Of a DNA stretch of 64,000 nt, positions 44,577 through 57,900 are shown in pieces. The DNA is taken from assembly GCF_037975245.1 (NCBI RefSeq), contig NC_092564.1:3313984-3377983 (forward strand), written 5' to 3'. The stretch's first letter is position 1; every line of letters starts with the position of its first letter. A program made the position numbers and the translations under genes. This stretch comes from Apostichopus japonicus (taxonomy: Eukaryota > Echinodermata > Holothuroidea > Aspidochirotida > Stichopodidae). A model generated the notes under the pieces. That model was not told the origin of the DNA. It saw only the letters and a list, made by a program, of their open reading frames with translations, and did not search any database.

Positions 44577-45160
44577 GGTTACAGGCCACGAGACCGAAGG
44601 TCCGCGAGACCGAAGGTCCACGAGACCGAAGGTCCGCGAGACAGAAAGTCCGCGAGATCGAAACTATTACTAGGCCCCGCGAGACCAAAACTATTACTAG
44701 GCCTAGAATAGTGGTAAGACAAATATTACTACCGGTAATATTACGTTGATAAAGCGCGTAATTAAAAAGAATTTACAGCCATTTCATTTCATAGTGGATA
44801 CCAGTGACTTGCGCAAGGGGGGCTGGGGCGGCTTGCATTGATACTAGGCCTCCACCAGTGGCGTAACCAGAGGGGGTTGCAGGGGGCGAAAGCCCCCGCT
44901 CTCAAAAGTCTCGATCCACCCCCCTCCCCCTGCTGCCCCAAATGAAATTTTAGAATACAATATAACTTAATAATTAGATATAGCGATACCCTATTTTAAA
45001 CAATATTTTCCCCTTGTCAATCTCTTTGACCCGCTCTGAAGCCCCTCTAATGAAAAAGTCTAGTGACGATCGATGGACCATCCATAGACCAATGGTCTCG
45101 CGGACCATTGGTGTCGCGGAAATTCGGTCTCGCGGACCTTCGGTCTCGTGGAATTTCCCC
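44577..45160. mobile_element. Non-autonomous TIR element, 584 bp
   Basis: A 29-bp perfect inverted repeat (44586-44614 and 45123-45151) begins CCACGAGACCGAAGGTCCGC. Exactly 9 bp outside each lies the direct repeat AGCTGAAC (44569-44576 and 45161-45168), a plausible 8-bp target duplication. The outer 9 bp match poorly between the ends, which is unusual. Subterminal CGCGAGACCGAAGGTC copies repeat about every 18 bp on the left, and CpG is very high. The interior contains another terminus-like CAGTGGCGTAACCAGAGGG (44855 on) and no transposase. An 8-bp duplication fits hAT- or P-like transposition; the superfamily is unassigned. Confidence 0.72.
45089..45112. repeat. Hairpin inside the TIR element
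   Basis: ACCAATGGTC and GACCATTGGT are exact complements separated by about 4-5 nt (TCGC). Confidence 0.75.
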
Positions 45161-45168
45161 AGCTGAAC

Positions 45169-46610
45169 ATACTGTAGAATGCATACAGTTACAGATATAT
45201 ATATTACCTAATCTACCTCTATATGTCTTTACTCTGATTGCGATCTGATCGAAATATCAGCACGTGCACTGATTGAGTCAAATTCAAGCTACCCTGTAAG
45301 ATTCATTCGTAGGCTGTGTGAACTCTACAAAGTAAAATTTTAATCAAATATAATAATTATAAAAAATATATATAAAATCTTGCTTTAAAGCTATACTAAT
45401 GAATAATGAACGAAACACATCTACATTATATACCAATTTATAGAACCCAGTTAAGACATGCAGGCTTTCCCCAGGCTCTGTGACATACTGTACGTATGGT
45501 ATTATAACAGTACTGTACAGTACCGTACTTCCTGTTCCAACTCGATGCATTTGTGTAACGTCTAACATTCCCTGTCTGTCAACACAAGTGCTCGCTTTCA
45601 TGTTGCCAAACGAGGTTTAACTAAAACGGAAAATTCAGTTTGCGATTTACTGCGTTACTTGCGTCATAGCCACCTCCATTTGGAAAATCAAATTATGCGC
45701 CATAAAGACACTGGAGAAAATTTGCCAGTGGTACTATACTTTATACACTACAGTGCAACTCATACATATTATATGTGTGATTGATGCTGTTAATCAGGTG
45801 TGGCTGCTGCATGTACTGTACTAACCATCCCCAAACTTTAAAATATTGCTGACAATGGCAAATACACTTTCATCAAATTACACACTGTCATGTGATCGTC
45901 ATGGAAAGTGAAGATATATAGATCCTCATAGATGAATATGTGCTATCAATTATTGTGAATAATGCAAGAGATATCAAATGGAGTCTGATCACCTACGATA
46001 CTACATGTTCAGCAGGGTGAAATAGGTGACGTATAAGCGATCACCTCAATTTCTTCGATTAATCAAAATTGCTAAAGTTTTCCACCATGAATCACCCGAC
46101 TGTCGGTTAACTCGTAAATAAGTTATTACAGTTCTTAAAACATGGATACCATCCAAGCTTTATCAATAATCAGTATAGATTTTAATTTTTAATAATCCAG
46201 AATCATTGTTTAATTTAGTGCTTTAATTATGTTTCCTCTTTATGTGACCTGCAAGGTCAACAAAGGTGTGTTAAAGTGCAGCCATTTTCATTGGTCCCCA
46301 AGTTTATGAAACCTACCTAGTTTTACTCAAAATAAGATAGCACAATTGAGTCAGATTAATACACCCTCCAAGGATTGGTCATGATAAAGAATATTAATTA
46401 TAAAATAAGGAAGTAATCAATTGATTCCAATTACTTTTGTATCCCAGCCACAAATAAGTAGAAATCATATAACAAAATGTAAACATTAACTTGAAGTGAA
46501 ACTTGACCACAGTCAGGCTAATAAACTGCACTTTCATGGAATTTTTTTAATCAAGCAATGTTGGAAATTTATCCTTATTAATGTTAAAGCTGCTTTTAAA
46601 AATTGCTTGT
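45169..46610. other. Non-coding spacer
   Basis: No supported gene. A perfect 14-bp palindrome GTACTGTACAGTAC lies at 45510-45523. Confidence 0.5.
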
Positions 46611-46613
46611 TAA

Positions 46614-46692
46614 AATTTGACCTTTTGGCTGAAATTAGTCCAAATGGTGACATTTGACCTAAAGGCTGAAATTAGTCTTTGGTGACATGGAA
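46614..46692. repeat. ~40-bp tandem duplication
   Basis: TTTGACC..T..GGCTGAAATTAGTC...GGTGACAT occurs twice in a row with minor differences. Confidence 0.8.
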
Positions 46693-48230
46693 ACATTACT
46701 ACCGTATTACCTGATCAAGTAAGCATCAGTATAAACTATAATACATGTTGCCTTTTGATGAGATCCTGTAGTACATATGGTACAGTCATTATACAGTACA
46801 GTACAGTATGTAGCAGTGTACTGACTTGATGTTGCTGTGTAGCTAGCTTTTAAAAGGCATTGAAGACTCGCCCCAAACTGCATGCGGCCATCTGAAAAAG
46901 TTAACTTTCCGTTGCTTGCAAGTGACGTTTTGTTAGTGACGCTACAAAATGCAGACAGTACAGTAATGAAACGTGATACCTTGTTATCTTTAGCTGGACC
47001 TGAGATGTCCATCGCTGTACTGTTTGTACACTTTGCTGTGGGTATTGACCGCAGCTGGATGTACTGACTGTACACTAGTGTCTAATTACCTATGGTAGCA
47101 AGCTGTGTGTGTATTTTCTGGGATCGATGGTGGTGTCTAACACTTCTGTTACACCTCATTCAAAACTAGGTCAGATTACCGGCATTAGACGTTTCTTTTT
47201 GCGCGAGTCTTCACACCCTTTAAGTTTTAGGTCTCTTTCAAGACAAGTTCTCAAATGTGAGAAAGATGGAAGGGGGAGGGGGGGGGGAGGGAGAGGAATG
47301 GGGAAATAGTTACTATGAAAACAGGATTTTATATTACATCTGTTTTAGATTTCTTTACAAAAGTTACAATTACAATTGTACTGTAATTTGTTTGAAATTA
47401 AATTTTATAAGATTTCAAACGTTTCACAAAATCAAGGAAGAATCAAAATATGATGTGTTCATAAACTTATGCAAAAAGCAGATGTGATATTTCTTTCAGT
47501 TCTGAAAAATTCATACAGTACATCAGAAAGATCCAGGCTGAAGATCTTATTCATTGAAATTGTTGTGCCAAATGTATACTAGAACTCGCTGGTAGCCCCT
47601 GTATTGCTTTTAATTCAATACTCAACAGACCAATGATATCAACAGCACTTCCTTTTTAATTGTCTAAAATACACAATTTCATTATTCTGTACATGGCCAA
47701 TTCAGTATCCATTGGAATTCAATTAAATTAGCAATGTTTATAAATGGGTCTCTGTATTGTCCACAGCAATAAGTTGTTCATATCATAATCAAAATTGTGC
47801 TTTTAGCAACAAAGTATTCCCCCCGGACAAAGGCGACTAGGCAAGGAAGCTATTTGGTACAATTTTTGTTTGTAGTACTGTAGAATTTAGTCACCAGGCA
47901 CATCCTCCATGTAGTTTTCTGAACTTTTTTTCACTATGTAGAACTAATGGATCATTAAACACTCTCTGTAGTATAAATTATTGATCATCATATATGTAGA
48001 TTGCAAAACCAGTCCTGATATTAAAATTCTTTTAGATCTCTAGAAACATAAAAAACATCTTCTGCCCAATTTCTTAGACAATGACAAATGCAGATACATA
48101 GCAAAGAGACCAAGAAAGAAAAGGAAAAAAAGGAAAGTTTAAATTTGACAAATTTGCTTGATGTCTTCATTTAAATAGCTGTTCATTATCATAACCACCA
48201 ATCTCCATTTGATTTTGTTTATAACTCATC
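46693..48230. other. Non-coding spacer
   Basis: Contains (ACAGT)n at 46794-46810 and a G-rich run with quadruplex potential at 47268-47297. The two overlapping opposite open frames near 46707-47075 are not supported by start or splice signals. Confidence 0.45.
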
Positions 48231-48830
48231 TCTCCAGGCCACCAGTTTTTGTGATTTGCTAAGTTTAGATCAAACCCTTCATCATGACTTAAGCGTAGAC
48301 GTAAATTTCAGCACCATGGCTTTCCGCGTATTAGGTTTATTAGAACCCCCGGCAAAGTTATATCAACGGTTAATTTGCCACAAATTAAATTTCTGTTCTA
48401 CTTCTCATCATATCTCATTAGTTCATGTAGCAGAAACGTGTCCGTGAAAACAAAGAATGTACTCCACAGCCCTGTCATTCCAAATCCTCTGCCAAGTCTC
48501 TGTTTGAATTAGGCCTGACTTTTATTGGGAAACTCAAAACGTTAAGATTTACCGTCAGTCAGTCTTTGGCCAATATAGTGTTTGAGAGAGATTGTAAAGT
48601 AGAGAGAGAGAGAGGATAATTGGTTGCCTTCCTGTGACATCATTGGTAAGATATGTTTGTATTGTAATTGGTCTTTACGGCATCTGCGATTTTTATAATC
48701 GATTCATTCATGCAAATTATGCATCTCTGAAAGTTCAACTTTGCCCATTTCCTTCACGTGATCGAGGATTTTAAAAGTTTTCATTCGGAGAATGACACTA
48801 CTTAAGACTGAACGACTTGGGTTGGTGTGG
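48231..48830. promoter_or_regulatory. Candidate conserved regulatory segment
   Basis: A stretch of higher complexity than its AT-rich surroundings carries an octamer ATGCAAAT (about 48710), an E-box CACGTG (about 48755), ATAATCGATT, and an (AG)7 run at 48601-48614. A small frame with a strong Kozak (CAGCACCATGG, ATG at 48316) encodes MAFRVLGLLEPPAKLYQRLI and continues to a stop at 48447, 43 residues in all. I do not recognise it. Regulatory or coding roles are both speculative. Confidence 0.22.
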
Positions 48831-50510
48831 GTGAATTTAAAATAATATCTTGTATTGATAAATTTCGGTATTTTATGAAGATGTAATAATTGCTGAAAAT
48901 TTGCCGACTGAGTATTATCATCCTGTCCAGCACAAACCAGTGGAATACAGAAGTTTAATTTAATTTATGTGGAAATATGATATGCTGATATATGTTAACT
49001 TTTTGTATTTTAAGGTATTCAGATGTGCCTGATTAACCACAAAAATTATATTATCATTAACTAGAATTCATTCTTTAATGTAAAAACATAGAAAAACATA
49101 TTTAATCATGAACATTTACCATAAACAGGATAGTAAGTAGACTTCCAAAACAAGATGTGATGGGGGGGCCACGTGGATCTGAAAGTTGGTCAACAGAGCC
49201 GAGTACCAGATGATTTTTAGCATGTTAATTTTAGACTAGATAGATGAGAAAGTGCAATATAAATAGAGGCGAGACAGGTAAGCATCATCGCTTACAATGT
49301 TTATAAATTATACCTTAACTACAGTACTTAGGAAGTAGGAGTACCACTCACTTTCATCAGAGGCATGGACATGTAGATGCTGTTTCACGGGTACTTAATA
49401 TTCCATGTCAGCATTTTAAAACAATCAGAACACTTTCACGCAGTCATTAATCGGTGAAGGTACTCCTCTTCAAGTGGATCTGTAAAGTACCATGTCTACT
49501 TCCTTAAGAATGATTGTACCTCAAAAAAATTCAATAAGAATTCCTTTAAAATAAATTCATGCAGATTTCTACACTTACATTGGCTGTGATTTATATGTCT
49601 AGATGAAAATTCAGGAGTGAAAATAAGAGGCCCAGAATCTGGTGAGTGGTCCATGCATGGAATGGTACTAGTTGCATCTAGGTATTACTTAAATGCTCTA
49701 TCTGTTTGTATCGCTGACAAATATGGTAGAGTTTATAGAGGTATCTGATGTGCAGTGAAAAGATATTAGATTTCAACTTCTGTAAACTGAAATATGCAAA
49801 CAAAAAGCACCTGGTTTGTTTTTTGGTTTCTTTAATTTACCAAGATCAACAGGAAACTGTTTTATTACTGATGGTTATATGTTTTACTAACAAATGATTT
49901 TTTTTAGTACATTTTAACTTTGTTTTGTTTGTCCTTTTTTTTTTGAGTTTGAGAAAGACTTTATGTTCACATCCATCAGGCAGCTGTTTCAAGGGCTGAA
50001 GCAAGGAGAAAAGTACAGCATTTCTTTGGATTTTGTTTTCATGATCTGAATATACAGTCTAGACAAATCTCATATTACAGTTAAACTCGATCATCAGGGT
50101 TTTGTGTGTGAAGGTTGTGTGCAAAATCAACTTTATGAAAGAGTTATCAATCATATCGTCGAAAGGTTGATCGCATCGCTGTGCTCGACGATGCGCAGTT
50201 GAGGTTAGTCAATAAAGAGATGGTGCTGAACCTACTGAAAAGTGCATCGTTCACATGACTATGCAACCATGACTTTCATAGGAGCCCTGTTAAATACTCT
50301 ACATCCTCTTTGTTCAAGCAAAGATTTGAAAAATAGCTCTGAACTGTATGGATCTGTAGTAAAAGTACAGGTCATTTATTATGTATGTGATGATAACAAT
50401 TAACTCGAACTAGTAGAATATATATATATAGCTGAAAGAACAATATGTTACTGAGGCCTCTGATGAGGTAAGCAGAGACAAAATATAGAAAGTTTAAGTT
50501 TGCATGTATG
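48831..50510. other. Non-coding spacer
   Basis: AT-rich, no supported feature apart from a TA run near 50418-50431. Confidence 0.5.
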
Positions 50511-50515
50511 GTGCT

Positions 50516-50570
50516 GTAAATCTCACCCTGCATGTTGCAAATCTTACCCTGCATGCTGCAAATCTTACTT
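50516..50570. repeat. ~22-bp tandem repeat, 2.5 units
   Basis: AAATCT(C/T)ACCCTGCATG(T/C)TGC repeats twice and is followed by a partial unit. Confidence 0.8.
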
Positions 50571-50682
50571 AATGAAACTTTAAAGAAGCAGCATTTTGCT
50601 TTCTGAATTATTATCAATTTTTGATTACCTAACAATAACACACTGACACAGAGTATATACAGAGGCATTATCAACACCAAAT

Positions 50683-51330
50683 TGTCATTTAATACTGTCC
50701 ATATAGTGGGACAATGTGTTATCACATTAATAATTTGGATCAGCCGATGAGGCCCTCTCTGCATGTTCAGCTTTAAATTAACTACACCTAGTGGTCATTT
50801 AATAATACTGTCCATAGTGGGACAGTGTGGTCACATTTACAATTTGGATCAGCCGATGAGGCCCTCTCTGCATGTTCAGCTTTAAATTAACTACACCTAG
50901 TGGTCATTTAATAATACTGTCCATAGTGGGACAGTGTGGTCACATTTACAATTTGGATCAGCTGACCAGGCCCTCTCTGCATGTTCAGCATTAAATTGAC
51001 TACACCATATGGTCATTTAATAATACTGTCCATAGTGGGACAGTGTGTGGTCACATTAACAATTTGGATCAGCTGACAAGGCCCTCTCTGCCTGTTCAGC
51101 ATTAAATTGACAACACCAAAATGGTCATTTAATAATACTGTCCATAGTGGGACAGTGTGTGGTCACATTTACAATTTGGATTAGCTGAAGAGGCCTTCTC
51201 TGTGCATGTTCAGCATTAAATTGACTACATGGTCATTTAATACTGTCCATAGTGGGACAGTGTGTGGTCACATTTACAATTTGGATTAGCTGAAGAGGCC
51301 CTCTCTGCATGTTCAGCATTAAATTGTTTT
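50683..51330. repeat. ~110-bp tandem repeat, 6 units
   Basis: TTTGGAT(C/T)AGC starts fall at about 50734, 50843, 50952, 51063, 51175 and 51280, giving periods of 109, 109, 111, 112 and 105 bp. Each unit has GGCCCTCTCTGCATGTTCAG, CATTAAATTGACTACACC, GGTCATTTAATAATACTGTC and CATAGTGGGACAGTGTG. Units 2 and 3 are nearly identical while the outer ones diverge. CTGTCCATAGTGGGACAG can form a short hairpin. Confidence 0.93.
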
Positions 51331-54300
51331 TATATGCCTAGAATTACTACTACTGAACCAAACTAACACCTGTTAAAAACAATTATGGAGCTAATAGGTT
51401 ACGGCTGATCCCTCATGGTCAACCCCAAGCATGAATTTACATTACAAATTTATCACAGAGCGCAGGGTTTAACACTGTGTTCGGGTAGCATTATGTAAAC
51501 GTACGGCCTAAAGGGACCAGCTCTAACCCACAGTCCACAGATGACGTGATTGACTAAATTGTTCCACTAAATTGATATCAGTGTATTACCATATTGTTTG
51601 TATCACATATGGAATTCCACTGCCCTCCCAGCACAAGAGATTTGGTTGCATCTCAGTTCCAATTAACAACTAAAGTAGAAAAACAAGCACTTCTGAGCTT
51701 TGGATATAGACTTATACTCAAATATTATACAGAGGATACTACAGTATAAATAATGCAGCAAACAGGGCACTACTTTAATAATTTATAATCAGATTTACTT
51801 CCCTGGGAATATTTCATTTATTTTGCCTTGTAAAAAAATATCTGATTTACGAAAGATTTAACTAACAAACATGCAGCCAAAAAGGACGAACCCCTCACCC
51901 TCACTTGAACACCAAAATGGAAGCACTTTGCGTGTGATGATGCTGGTGTATAAATGTACTCCAAACTCGATGATCTCTACATAAATGGGACCTTATAAGT
52001 AAACATGACAAACAAGTATAAATAAGAGATGGAACAGACCATCTATAAGCAAACATAAGAGAATAATAGACTGATATATCAGAGTTATGTGGATATTATT
52101 CAGCTTGGTTATACTATATATTACCCTTGCAGTCTGAGCTGAGATTTGAATACTAAATCCCTTTATAAACATGTTGGCAAGTAACTGGATTAATCAAATA
52201 GATCGATTTAATTAATATTGGTCAATAAGAAAAAGTCCAGGTTACATGGAAATGCTGGGGATCAAAACAAAAGTTATTATTTACTTATGATAAATATTAA
52301 ATACCTTCGTGGATTAGAGAAAGAATATCAAGGAGGAAATTGTCTTAGTTTGCTCAATTTGATCATTTTGAGAAATATTCCATACAGTAGGTTGATAGAA
52401 TTGTTTGAGCAAGTCACAAAATGTCAGCTATCTTACAGTAGTGCAAGTACTATCGTATGGTCTAGTCTTTGTCCAGTATTTAAAGATCTCTTTTTAGTGC
52501 TCGTCTCTATGGAAAATTCTCTACTTTAATTTACATCCCGACTGGAAAACGGCTGTTTCTCATATCTTCTTCTCCCTGGTCAATATAATGCCAATAAATT
52601 TTTTATCCATACCCTATTCATAACCTAATTACAGCCGTTCAGAGACAATGGATAGAATCAGCTATGATGACAAGAAGGAGGGAGGAAGGCTAGATATATT
52701 ATAGATGACAAATCTCTCACAAATGCAGAGAATAACCTTACATGGGCACTGTTTGCAAAGAGTAACCTCGCTGGCCACTCATGGGTGATAAAATTATTTA
52801 CAATGCCAAAATATTACTCACTTCAAAAGACATTGCCGCATGAATGAAACCCCCCAGTCTTCAGGTGACAGTTAATTTTTTCACCTGTATTTCAATTTTG
52901 TTATTGCATTTGACAATATTATTATTATTATTATGATAAGTTATGATATACTTGAATGGGTGACCAAAGTGGAGGTAGTATAGTGGATGGCATGGCATGC
53001 AGTTAGAAAAAATCTAATATTATTGATTTTGTGTGATACATAAAAAGTACAGTCTTCTGCTTTAGCCTAAGTTATTACTGTTTAATTCTTGGATGAAAAG
53101 TATGTTGGAATGAATTTTAGTCATAATGGTGGAAAATATTAATATTTTAAAGTTGACAGACCTTTTTGGTTTCCCGAAGGGAAAACTATGGAGTCACTTT
53201 TACTGACCTTGCAAATTTTGCGGGGACCTCGGATTGGCAATGACTGTAATGCGGATCACAAAGTCGGTAATTACTATTACGGTTAGATTCGTCCAACAGG
53301 GCAACATACAGAAACACTGTACTCAAAGCCTAAGACTTTGTTGTTTGGCTGGGCAACTGGAGGCTGTCATTTCTCATCAGAAAGACACATTTAATGTTTG
53401 AGGCAGCAACTCAAAAAAAAAAAAAAAAATGTCAATTTATTGAGAATGAAAGGAGAAAATTTATCTTTTTGAATTTGATACTCTCCTGTTGTAGTGGGTC
53501 GATTGCATTATTCCGAGGCTCATTGAATGGGTAAGAAATAACAGAGCAGTGACTACATACACAATATACACAATATACTGTGCGATACACGACTCCCTTA
53601 CATACTGTAGCATCGGTGAAAATATTATAGGGCTAGATGCATACTTTGTGAATGTCAGTACAGCAGGGCTACATATATATATATCACATATGGGATTTAT
53701 TGCTCGGAACAATTAGCCAAACAATTAGATTAACTGGAACATGACAGCCATTTCTTGGAAACACCACTCTAACTCCCACTCTATACATATTTTAAGTAAA
53801 ACAGGTCATATGTCCTAATATTACGCCTACTTTGAATCAGCAATGTCAACATAATTTAGCTGTTTCTAGGAGCTCACCAGGTAAAGACAAGACTGTGGAA
53901 TCTAATCATTAATTACTTTGGGGATATTTCCCCCATCATGAAATGTCATCAAAAAGAGGCAGAAATAAGCGAGATAATTAATGGACATCTTTTTCGCATG
54001 TTTGCTCCTGACACCGTTAACTCAGCCCTTTTTACAGTCTCTTCATAGATTCTCAACATCAGCTCTGTTTCTAATTCTCAATGCTGCTCTTAAAATTTCT
54101 GTTAAGATACTGGAAGCCATTTGGATCAATAAAACGAATCATGATGAAATTAAGTTTGCAAGGTCCTCTATTAATGAACTTTTTTCTTGATTAAAGATCA
54201 TCGGTGGATGGTTACGAGTATTTGATGTATATTACGTGTATATGCAGTAATGTACAGTTTAGCTGTACAGTACGACAATGGTAGGTGCTGGTAGAGCTAG

Positions 54301-54690
54301 AAGTTGTCAAATGCAGTAGGAACCTGGCTTTTATTTCATCAGTGTTTCTGGATTAATGAAAGGTATTTAAGAGAGGATATTATATCTTTAAACAAACAAT
54401 TATCTTCAATTTAGAATCTATAGGAAGTCCCACCTATGTATACAGTATAAATACACCTTGGTAATTAACTATATTAGTACTAGTAGGGTGGAGACAGATT
54501 GATTTGTCTTTCATATGTTTAATTGACAGTATAATTAAAGTAATTAGTAGGAAAAAAGGTATCGACATCTGAGACAGGTAGTGATGTGCTCTGAAGGGGA
54601 AACTGAGTGCTCTATTTAATACCAATTTGGTCAGTCACATTTTAGGTACATACATGAAGCGGGAGACGAGTGCGTGGTCCTTTCCAAAGA
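51331..54690. other. Non-coding region
   Basis: No supported gene. It has a 17-A run near 53413 and an (ATT)n/TA-rich tail near 52917-52935. The + frame at 52218-52529 (103 codons) lacks ATG context and known domains. Confidence 0.45.
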
Positions 54691-54925
54691 GTGTTACTGT
54701 AGCTCAGTGGTTTAACGCCGGTGCCTTTCAATCATAAGGTCCCGAGTTCGAGTCACTCCAAGATTAATGTATGTCGTCTAATTACAGAGTTGTTGACAAT
54801 TGACAATTCATAATTATGGACGTTAAATACGAATCTAAGAGCTGACTTCGGTCAGCTTGGGGCTTTGATAAGCCAATGATGCCTTCTTTGCGAGTTCTTG
54901 ATTGCTGGATGATCTAAAATACATA
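54691..54925 (+). mobile_element. tRNA-derived SINE
   Basis: The head is tRNA-like: TGTAGCTCAGTGGTTTAACG (A box TAGCTCAGTGG), an anticodon-arm-like GCCTT...AAGGT stem, and GAGTTCGAGTC (B box). A tRNA-unrelated body follows, with AATTATGGACGTTAAATACG and GAGCTGACTTCGGTCAGCTT, the latter a hairpin (AGCTGA...TCAGCT). It ends around AAATACATAAATATATAC. Arms of the tRNA part are degenerate, so this is a retroposon head and not a functional tRNA. No target duplication was recognised. Confidence 0.7.
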
Positions 54926-57900
54926 AATATATACATGGAATATCATATTAGTGTACAGTCAATAACTGAGGAAGATCATCAGGACACACAAACATACCTT
55001 CTGTATAGTTGTACAGCTGTATATATGCAACTGTGATTATGAAGAATCTTGCCTAATTATGCAAATTTTATGCAAATTTCATGCAAATTGTATGCATGGT
55101 TCTGGCCTGTTTAGGGAATTACTACTGTATCGTTTCTCAATGCTTTGGTTCACCTGTGCACTGTATGAATTTAACCCATGCATTATTAATAGTAGCCGAC
55201 AACCGCTGTATAATTCATTAATTCTCCAACGTTTGGCTAATGAAAGCACTCTTTGTGTCACAAACATAGCGATAAAGATATGCTCATTATGAATGCATGG
55301 TTGCGTTATAACTGTTCTTCAGTGAGCTATAAGGTGAACATGGTTCACATATTATTGAGCTGTAACTTTGTTTTCCATGATATGTCAATGTGCCATCACT
55401 GTCAACATGAGCAGTCACATATTATATGGCTGCGTAGTGCATACAGTATATGGGGGTGGGGAGGCAGGGAGGGACAGCACATGAATATAGCCATATTTTC
55501 CCCTCATGAAAGCTCAAAAGTGATTGCCTCCACATTTTGCAGGCTAACAGTGTTTTAAAGTAACTACCGTAAACCTGAAAATTCTGACCTGTCATGTTAT
55601 TCCAAATATTGCAGATTAGGGATAAATTAGACAATAAGATGATCAGAAAGTAGAAATACTTTGAGAAAACTCAGTAAATGTTTTTAGAGTTTGAGCTGTA
55701 TTTAGTGGATGTTATTTGAGTTCCTCATATCATTTGGGGGCAAAACTGATGATAACTTTAAAGTAGTGCACACTGAAGCTAAGAATTCAGTCCACTTTGT
55801 TTGTTTTCCATATTTTTTTTTATAACGTACACTTTATAAACTTGTCTGATTTTACTGTACGTGTTGATATCAGTTATAACTCAAGAATTAGGACTAAGTA
55901 GCTCTGTAAAGTGTGCACTATGTCACAAGGGAGGTGATGTAAAGGCCTAGCTGTAAATTGACTGTCTTGTGCAATGTGGAAAAAGTTAGAAACCAGTGAC
56001 ATTAATATGTTGTGAGGAAGGTGATCATGTGCATTTATCACCATGAATGTGTCATCCTAGGGGGATTAGTGGTACAGTATGTATAAGCCTAGTAGTATTC
56101 AATGGACTAATGCCATTTTGTTTTTTTGAGGTGTAGCATTGCAGACAAGGTGTCCTCTCAAGGTACAGAGTAATTAACCAGCCATCATAAGTGTGCCATA
56201 TATTAGTTTAAAGTCATCTCAGATCTAGGAAACAACCTAGGAGGGGAGGAAAGATTTATCAGCAAGAGAATCAGACAGATGACTCACAGAATTACCTTGA
56301 TACCTTACAGACCGATAAAGATGACTCTCCTCCTAGACTAGATATCAAGTAACTAACTGTTCTCCCCAAAAAACGCTGCAAATGAGGAACTTTTAAAAAA
56401 TACAGCTGCAACAATCAATTAAAGGGTGACATGGAATTGTAACTATCCAGTATAGAGACCATTCTAAGGTCTTATCTTCAGATGCAAGCTACAATTTAAC
56501 CCAATAGCAAAGAAACCCCCCCCCCACCCCCCATCTAGCTAAAGCGTCACAACTACCAGATTTAAGATGATACATTGTCCAAGACAAGTGGTGTTGGATT
56601 TCATCATTGTGTGGCTATGTAGTGCAGAACCTAGGTCAAAGAATGTATTTTAGTTAATATTTAAGCTTAATGTTACAAAATTTGGATTAATATTTGATTG
56701 TTTATACTCCTGGAAAAGAAAAGAGAAAAACATTATCAATTAGGTATTCAAGGAATATTCCAATCATTTTAACAATGGTTTATTTCCACTTGTGGCAATT
56801 TTATCTAAAGAGAATTTGCAATAATTTTGTCCAGTAGTCAGTTAATTCAGCCAACAGACTATCACTTTAAAAGGGGAATATTGCGTTGAAAATCTTTTTA
56901 TTTAGCAACACTGGCTTTCTTGTTCGAAATTTATCAATATCAATACACAGATATCAGTACAGTATATCGTATAGGTTGTATGCATGTTCATGTAGTATAG
57001 TACATCAATGTACGTATTATAAGCGAAACAAGAATGTTTGTTGTTATCTGATGTCACATAATGGGGATGATGAAAATATGAATGAGAAAAGTGTGGTTTG
57101 CATGCATAACCGAGAAAAAAATTGTCAATTTTTATGGAAAGGTTAATTACTCATGAATTAATTAATTGAGTAAAATTTCTATCACAGTAATTATCTCTCT
57201 TTCCATCGATCGCAAATTGCATCTATATCATCATATGTAAGTGGCAATGGAATTTTACAAAATTCCAGATGAATGCAATATTGCCCAGGTTTAAAGTGAA
57301 CATCCTGTTAGTGTAACTGGAAGCCCAACAGAGCACAAGAGTCTAATGTAAATGGGCCAAGGTCCAAGAACAATTAATCTTGTTGAATTAATGCTGAACA
57401 CAGAGCAGAGGGGTCTAATCCCAGTATCCTGTAAATGCTGCCTCAAATATTCCAAAGGTTTGTTCCTGTAGGTTCTGATCCTCTAAGTTACAACCGGATA
57501 CTGAAGCCGGTTCAGACATTTAACCAAGTAAAAGTCTCTGTAAAGCTACGGTAGGACAATTGGTTTGAGCCTGGTAGTAGCAGTAAAAATACTCCCAACC
57601 AAGTTTGAAGTTGAGTGACCTGACTATATTATTTGAATACTATATAGCTAGATTAGTTGTTAACTCTGGCATTCTTTGGTACAGTAACGAAGACCCTTAG
57701 ATCAAGCAATGTTACCTCTTAACTTTCGCTTTTTCTCTGCTTTCACTACGATAGTTAAGTTACTGTGTGAAGTGCGTTTTATATTTGATTTACGGTGATT
57801 TAAAAAGCTGGTAAACATTCTCTTATCTCATAATAAGCTACAATTAAATATCAACAGAAGCACACAGTGTGTGCCTTGAGGAATTGGCGAGGAAATTGAT

